The notes under the pieces: model-generated
Databases searched by the model: none
The model's input: only the letters and a program-made list of their open reading frames with translations
What the model was told of the DNA's origin: nothing
NCBI GenBank assembly: GCA_903887095.1
Contig: CAISOQ010000213.1
Span: 1 to 8,642, forward strand
Length of the DNA: 8,642 nucleotides
Direction of reading: 5' to 3'
From: an uncultured Flavobacteriia bacterium
GTDB lineage: Bacteria > Bacteroidota > Bacteroidia > Flavobacteriales_D > Crocinitomicaceae
Shown: one piece after another, positions 6,017-8,642 of the stretch
Layout of the letters: each line of letters opens with the position of its first letter
How positions within the stretch are numbered: position 1 is the stretch's first letter
Translations under genes and position numbers: made by a program

Positions 6017-7477
6017 ATGGCAAAAAAAGTCGAAAAAATAGAAGTTCCTTCTTGGGATTACGCACCATCATTAGAGAGCACTTCTCATATTGAATTGAAA
6101 GAAAGGTATGACCTCTACATTGATGGTAAATGGGTAAAACCGACTTCAGGTAAGTATTTCGCTACTGTCAATCCAGCTAATGAACAAAAATTGGCGGAAG
6201 TTGCTCATGGAAATGCGCTTGATGTTGATAAAGCAGTCAAAGCGGCACGAAAAGCATATAACGAAGTCTGGTCAAAAATGCCAGGTTCCGAAAGAGCAAA
6301 ATACATCTATCGAATTGCACGGTTAATGCAAGAAAGGGCTCGTGAGTTTGCGGTAATTGAGACGTTGGATGCTGGAAAAACTATACGAGAATCAAGAGAT
6401 GTGGACGTTCCTTTAGCGTGCAATCATTTCTTTTATTATGCGGGCTGGGCAGATAAATTAGAATATGCATTTCCAAACCGAAAAATTGAATCGCTAGGGG
6501 TCGCCGGTCAGATAATACCATGGAACTTTCCGCTACTAATGGCGGCATGGAAAATTGCTCCGGCGCTTGCTACTGGTAATACGGTTGTGCTGAAGCCTGC
6601 TGAAACGACACCTCTTACCGCACTTAAATTAGCAGAGATAATTGATGAAGCAGGATTGCCTCCTGGAGTAGTAAATATTGTGACTGGATATGGCGATACT
6701 GGAGCCTCTATTGTTGACCATGCCGATATTGATAAAATTGCCTTTACAGGTTCAACGGGTGTTGGAAAGCTTATTCAAAAAGCTGTAGCTGGAACACCCA
6801 AAAAAGTAACCTTGGAATTGGGTGGCAAATCAGCTAATATTATTTTTGATGACGCACCCATTGACCAAGCTGTTGAGGGAATTGTGAATGGAATATTCTT
6901 TAACCAAGGCCATGTATGCTGCGCTGGATCAAGGTTGTTTGTTCAAGAAAACATTGCTGAGCGCGTTGTTCAAAAATTGAAACAGCGAATGGAAACGCTT
7001 TATGTAGGTAATCCTCTAGATAAAAATACTGATATCGGAGCAATCAATTCGAAAGAGCAACTTGCAACTATAAATAAGTATATCAAGATTGGTCAAAAGG
7101 AAGGGGCAGAAATGTATCAGCCTGTTTGCAGTATTCCTTCAAAAGGATATTATTGTCCACCAACGTTATTCTTAAATGTTGCTCAATCAAGTCTGATCGC
7201 TCAGGAAGAGATTTTTGGCCCTGTTCTTACAATACAAACATTTAGAACTGTTGATGAGGTAATTCAGAAGGCCAATAATACACCGTTTGGTTTGGCGGCT
7301 GGTGTATGGACTGATAAAGGTTCTAGGATATTTAATTTAACAACCAAGTTAAGAGCGGGTGTTATTTGGGCAAACACCTATAATAAATTTGACCCAACTT
7401 CGCCGTTTGGTGGTTACAAAGAAAGTGGTTTTGGCAGAGAAGGTGGTCTTCATGGATTAAGTGCTTATCTTAAATAA
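6017..7477 (+). CDS. Aldehyde dehydrogenase (catalytic, ALDH16 N-terminal-domain type)
   Basis: This NAD(P)-dependent aldehyde dehydrogenase has 486 residues and a complete catalytic set: IIPWNFP with N170, K193 in LKPAE, FTGSTGVG (243-250), ELGGK with E267, the nucleophile C301 in FFNQGHVCCAGSR (aligning with ALDH2 C302) and E398 in EEIFGP. The SPFGGYKESGFGRE motif lies near the end. The start at 6017 follows deoC by 9 bases (gagagtgaa, a purine-rich site). Position behind deoC suggests oxidation of the acetaldehyde released by DeoC to acetate, though the substrate is inferred. The N-terminal segment SWDYAPSLEST before YDLYIDGKWV resembles the 'EYGP.PES' leader of two-domain ALDH16 proteins, and the C-terminus stops soon after the GREGGLHGLSAYL motif without the usual oligomerisation tail. 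With the half-ALDH gene 7 bases downstream it looks like the first part of a split ALDH16. A plain ALDH beside an unrelated partner is the alternative. Confidence 0.93.
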   Translation: MAKKVEKIEVPSWDYAPSLESTSHIELKERYDLYIDGKWVKPTSGKYFATVNPANEQKLAEVAHGNALDVDKAVKAARKAYNEVWSKMPGSERAKYIYRIARLMQERAREFAVIETLDAGKTIRESRDVDVPLACNHFFYYAGWADKLEYAFPNRKIESLGVAGQIIPWNFPLLMAAWKIAPALATGNTVVLKPAETTPLTALKLAEIIDEAGLPPGVVNIVTGYGDTGASIVDHADIDKIAFTGSTGVGKLIQKAVAGTPKKVTLELGGKSANIIFDDAPIDQAVEGIVNGIFFNQGHVCCAGSRLFVQENIAERVVQKLKQRMETLYVGNPLDKNTDIGAINSKEQLATINKYIKIGQKEGAEMYQPVCSIPSKGYYCPPTLFLNVAQSSLIAQEEIFGPVLTIQTFRTVDEVIQKANNTPFGLAAGVWTDKGSRIFNLTTKLRAGVIWANTYNKFDPTSPFGGYKESGFGREGGLHGLSAYLK

Positions 7478-7484
7478 AAGAAAC

Positions 7485-8366
7485 ATGGCGAGAATAGAGA
7501 TTTTGAAGACTTATAAGCTTTTCATCGGAGGACAGTTTCCTCGCACTGAATCGGGGAGATTTTATGCCTTGAAAAACACAAAAGGTACCCCAATTGCCAA
7601 TATTTGTTTGTCTTCCCGGAAGGATGTTCGAAATGCAGCTCAAGCTGCCCGTAAGGCTTTTGGAGGGTGGTCCGAAAAAACAGCTTTTAATAGAGGCCAG
7701 ATTTTATACCGCATTGCAGAAATGCTCGAAGGTAGAAGAGATCAGTTCATTGCTGAGTTGCAAGCGCAGGGTGTCGGAAAGGCAAAAGCTGAAAAAGAAG
7801 TTGAAATTGCAATTGACAGGATTGTCTATTATGCAGGTTGGTGCGACAAATACAACCAGGTGCTAAGTGCAGTAAATCCTGTTTCTTCATCACATTTTAA
7901 TTTTTCGGTATACGAGCCGACTGGTGTAGTTGGGATTTTTGCCCCCCAAAACACTTCATTATTAGGGCTTGTTTCGGTGTTGATGCCAGTTATTGCGGGT
8001 GGGAATACATGCTTGGTTCTTGCGTCGGAAAACATGCCATTGTGTGCTATTACATTTGCAGAAGTGCTTCACTCTTCCGATTTGCCAGGGGGTGTTGTAA
8101 ATATTTTAACTGGAACGAATAAGGAGCTAGCAGATACGCTTTCATCGCACATGGATATCAATGCGATTGTTTATGGCGGTGAAGATTCAGAAATTCTAAA
8201 ATCCATTCAAGAGAATGCTGTTTCAAATATTAAAAGAGTCATTGTTCAGAAGAAAGATTGGGTGAAACCTGATTCACAGGATCTATATATGATTATAGAT
8301 ACACAAGAGCTAAAAACTACTTGGCATCCCATAGAAAATATTGGCGGGGCCACATCGAGTTATTAG
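7485..8366 (+). CDS. Half-length ALDH-like protein without catalytic domain (ALDH16 C-terminal-domain type)
   Basis: The 293-residue product aligns with only the N-terminal, cofactor-binding half of an aldehyde dehydrogenase: YKLFIGGQFPRTESGR (10-25), AAQAARKAFGGW (51-62), YYAGWCDKY (115-123), EPTGVVGIFAPQN (144-156) and PGGVVNILTG (201-210). Key residues are lost: PWN reads PQN (N156 kept), the KPSE lysine is replaced (LVLASEN), the GSTxxG loop is degenerate (YGGEDSE), and ELGGK, the catalytic cysteine and EEIFGP are absent. Enzymatic activity by itself is therefore unlikely; a structural or partner role is expected. This matches what is known of the second domain of ALDH16 proteins, which also lacks the cysteine. 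The ATG at 7485 is preferred; a GTG at 7461 in the same frame would overlap the upstream gene. The gap to the upstream stop is 7 bases, so translational coupling is likely. The frame is intact and ends naturally (TSSY-stop), then a terminator, so it is not a decaying fragment. Confidence 0.88.
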   Translation: MARIEILKTYKLFIGGQFPRTESGRFYALKNTKGTPIANICLSSRKDVRNAAQAARKAFGGWSEKTAFNRGQILYRIAEMLEGRRDQFIAELQAQGVGKAKAEKEVEIAIDRIVYYAGWCDKYNQVLSAVNPVSSSHFNFSVYEPTGVVGIFAPQNTSLLGLVSVLMPVIAGGNTCLVLASENMPLCAITFAEVLHSSDLPGGVVNILTGTNKELADTLSSHMDINAIVYGGEDSEILKSIQENAVSNIKRVIVQKKDWVKPDSQDLYMIIDTQELKTTWHPIENIGGATSSY

Positions 8367-8385
8367 AATAAATGGATGAGACAAA

Positions 8386-8420
8386 AAAAATCCCTCAAGC
8401 CATGAAGGAGAGGGATTTTT
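8386..8420. terminator. Bidirectional intrinsic terminator between the ALDH operon and gcvH
   Basis: The arms aaaaatccctc (8386-8396) and gagggattttt (8410-8420) pair perfectly over 11 bp around a 13-base loop. The flanking A- and T-runs let it work in both directions. It lies 19 bases after the stop of the half-ALDH gene and 18 bases beyond the gcvH stop, between two convergent units. Confidence 0.85.
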
Positions 8421-8438
8421 AGATATCATCAATCAAAT

Positions 8439-8642
8439 TTAGCCAATCAATGCTGAATATGCTGCTGAATCCAACAAATCTTCAACTTCAGACGGGTTTG
8501 ATAATTTTACTTTAATCATCCACCCGTCACCGTATGGATCAGAATTAACAAGCTCTGGATTAGCCTCCAAATTTGCGTTAAATTCAGTGATTTCTCCACT
8601 CAAAGGCATAAACAAATCAGAAACAGTTTTAACAGCTTCAAC
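8439..8642 (-). CDS. gcvH: Glycine cleavage system H protein (3' end only)
   Basis: The minus strand is open from the right edge to a TAA at 8441-8439 and encodes the last 67 residues. GcvH is the lipoyl carrier protein of the glycine cleavage complex, shuttling the aminomethyl group between the P, T and L proteins in the cytoplasm. The fragment starts inside the lipoylation motif VEAVKTVSDLF, with the lipoyl-lysine as the fifth visible residue. It continues with PLSGEITEFNANLEANPELV, the strongly conserved NSDPYGDGWMIKVK, and the C-terminal helix EVEDLLDSAAYSALIG. The N-terminal half (roughly 55-60 residues) and the promoter lie outside the window. It faces the deoC-ALDH operon across a shared terminator. 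Confidence 0.95.
   Translation of the reverse strand, partial: VEAVKTVSDLFMPLSGEITEFNANLEANPELVNSDPYGDGWMIKVKLSNPSEVEDLLDSAAYSALIG

Noticed and set aside
7461..7487. A sequencing or natural frameshift splitting one fused ALDH16 gene
   Set aside because: Each part has its own stop or start and a 7-base gap with a sensible ATG, and no canonical slippery heptamer was found. A single-base error in the short overlap cannot be fully excluded without reads.
6017..8366. Recent tandem duplication of an ALDH gene
   Set aside because: The two proteins share only general ALDH motifs, the second lacks the whole catalytic half, and the DNA shows no close repeat, so a recent duplication does not fit.

Overview
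The window looks like chromosomal DNA from a Bacteroidota bacterium, most likely a marine or freshwater member of the Flavobacteriales. Four things point there: a type IX secretion (T9SS) C-terminal sorting domain on the left-edge gene, AT-rich DNA with almost no Shine-Dalgarno sequences, perfect matches to the Bacteroidota promoter -7 box (TAnnTTTG) in two intergenic gaps, and an SDR-type threonine dehydrogenase strongly reminiscent of the Flavobacterium enzyme. No rRNA, tRNA, insertion sequence, CRISPR array or phage gene was seen. The content is mostly housekeeping and catabolic metabolism.

Layout. (1) 1-369 (+): 3' end of a secreted T9SS cargo protein. (2) 396-425: a perfect bidirectional terminator between convergent genes. 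(3) 441-2780 (-): a two-gene tyrosine-catabolism operon, hmgA then hpd. (4) 2781-3031: a divergent promoter region. (5) 3032-3985 (+): SDR-type L-threonine 3-dehydrogenase. (6) 4103-4987 (+): an exported protein of MORN/YwqK-type repeats, with its own candidate promoter and a terminator. (7) 5081-8366 (+): a tight three-gene operon of a long-form deoxyribose-phosphate aldolase (deoC), a complete aldehyde dehydrogenase, and a half-length ALDH-like protein lacking the catalytic domain. A bidirectional terminator follows. (8) 8439-8642 (-): 3' end of gcvH, the glycine cleavage H protein, running off the right edge.

How the genes work together. Hpd and HmgA catalyse consecutive steps, 4-hydroxyphenylpyruvate to homogentisate to maleylacetoacetate. 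TDH starts threonine breakdown toward glycine, and GcvH belongs to the glycine-degrading complex, so the region has an amino-acid-catabolism flavour, although no shared regulation can be shown. DeoC splits deoxyribose-5-phosphate into glyceraldehyde-3-phosphate and acetaldehyde, and the downstream ALDH is well placed to oxidise the acetaldehyde.

The most interesting point is that the two ALDH-related genes together reproduce the architecture of the two-domain ALDH16 family (human ALDH16A1) as two separate polypeptides, next to a DeoC of the long, animal-like type. This is an inference from motif reading and remembered family architecture, not from a search. I found no convincing wholly novel system.
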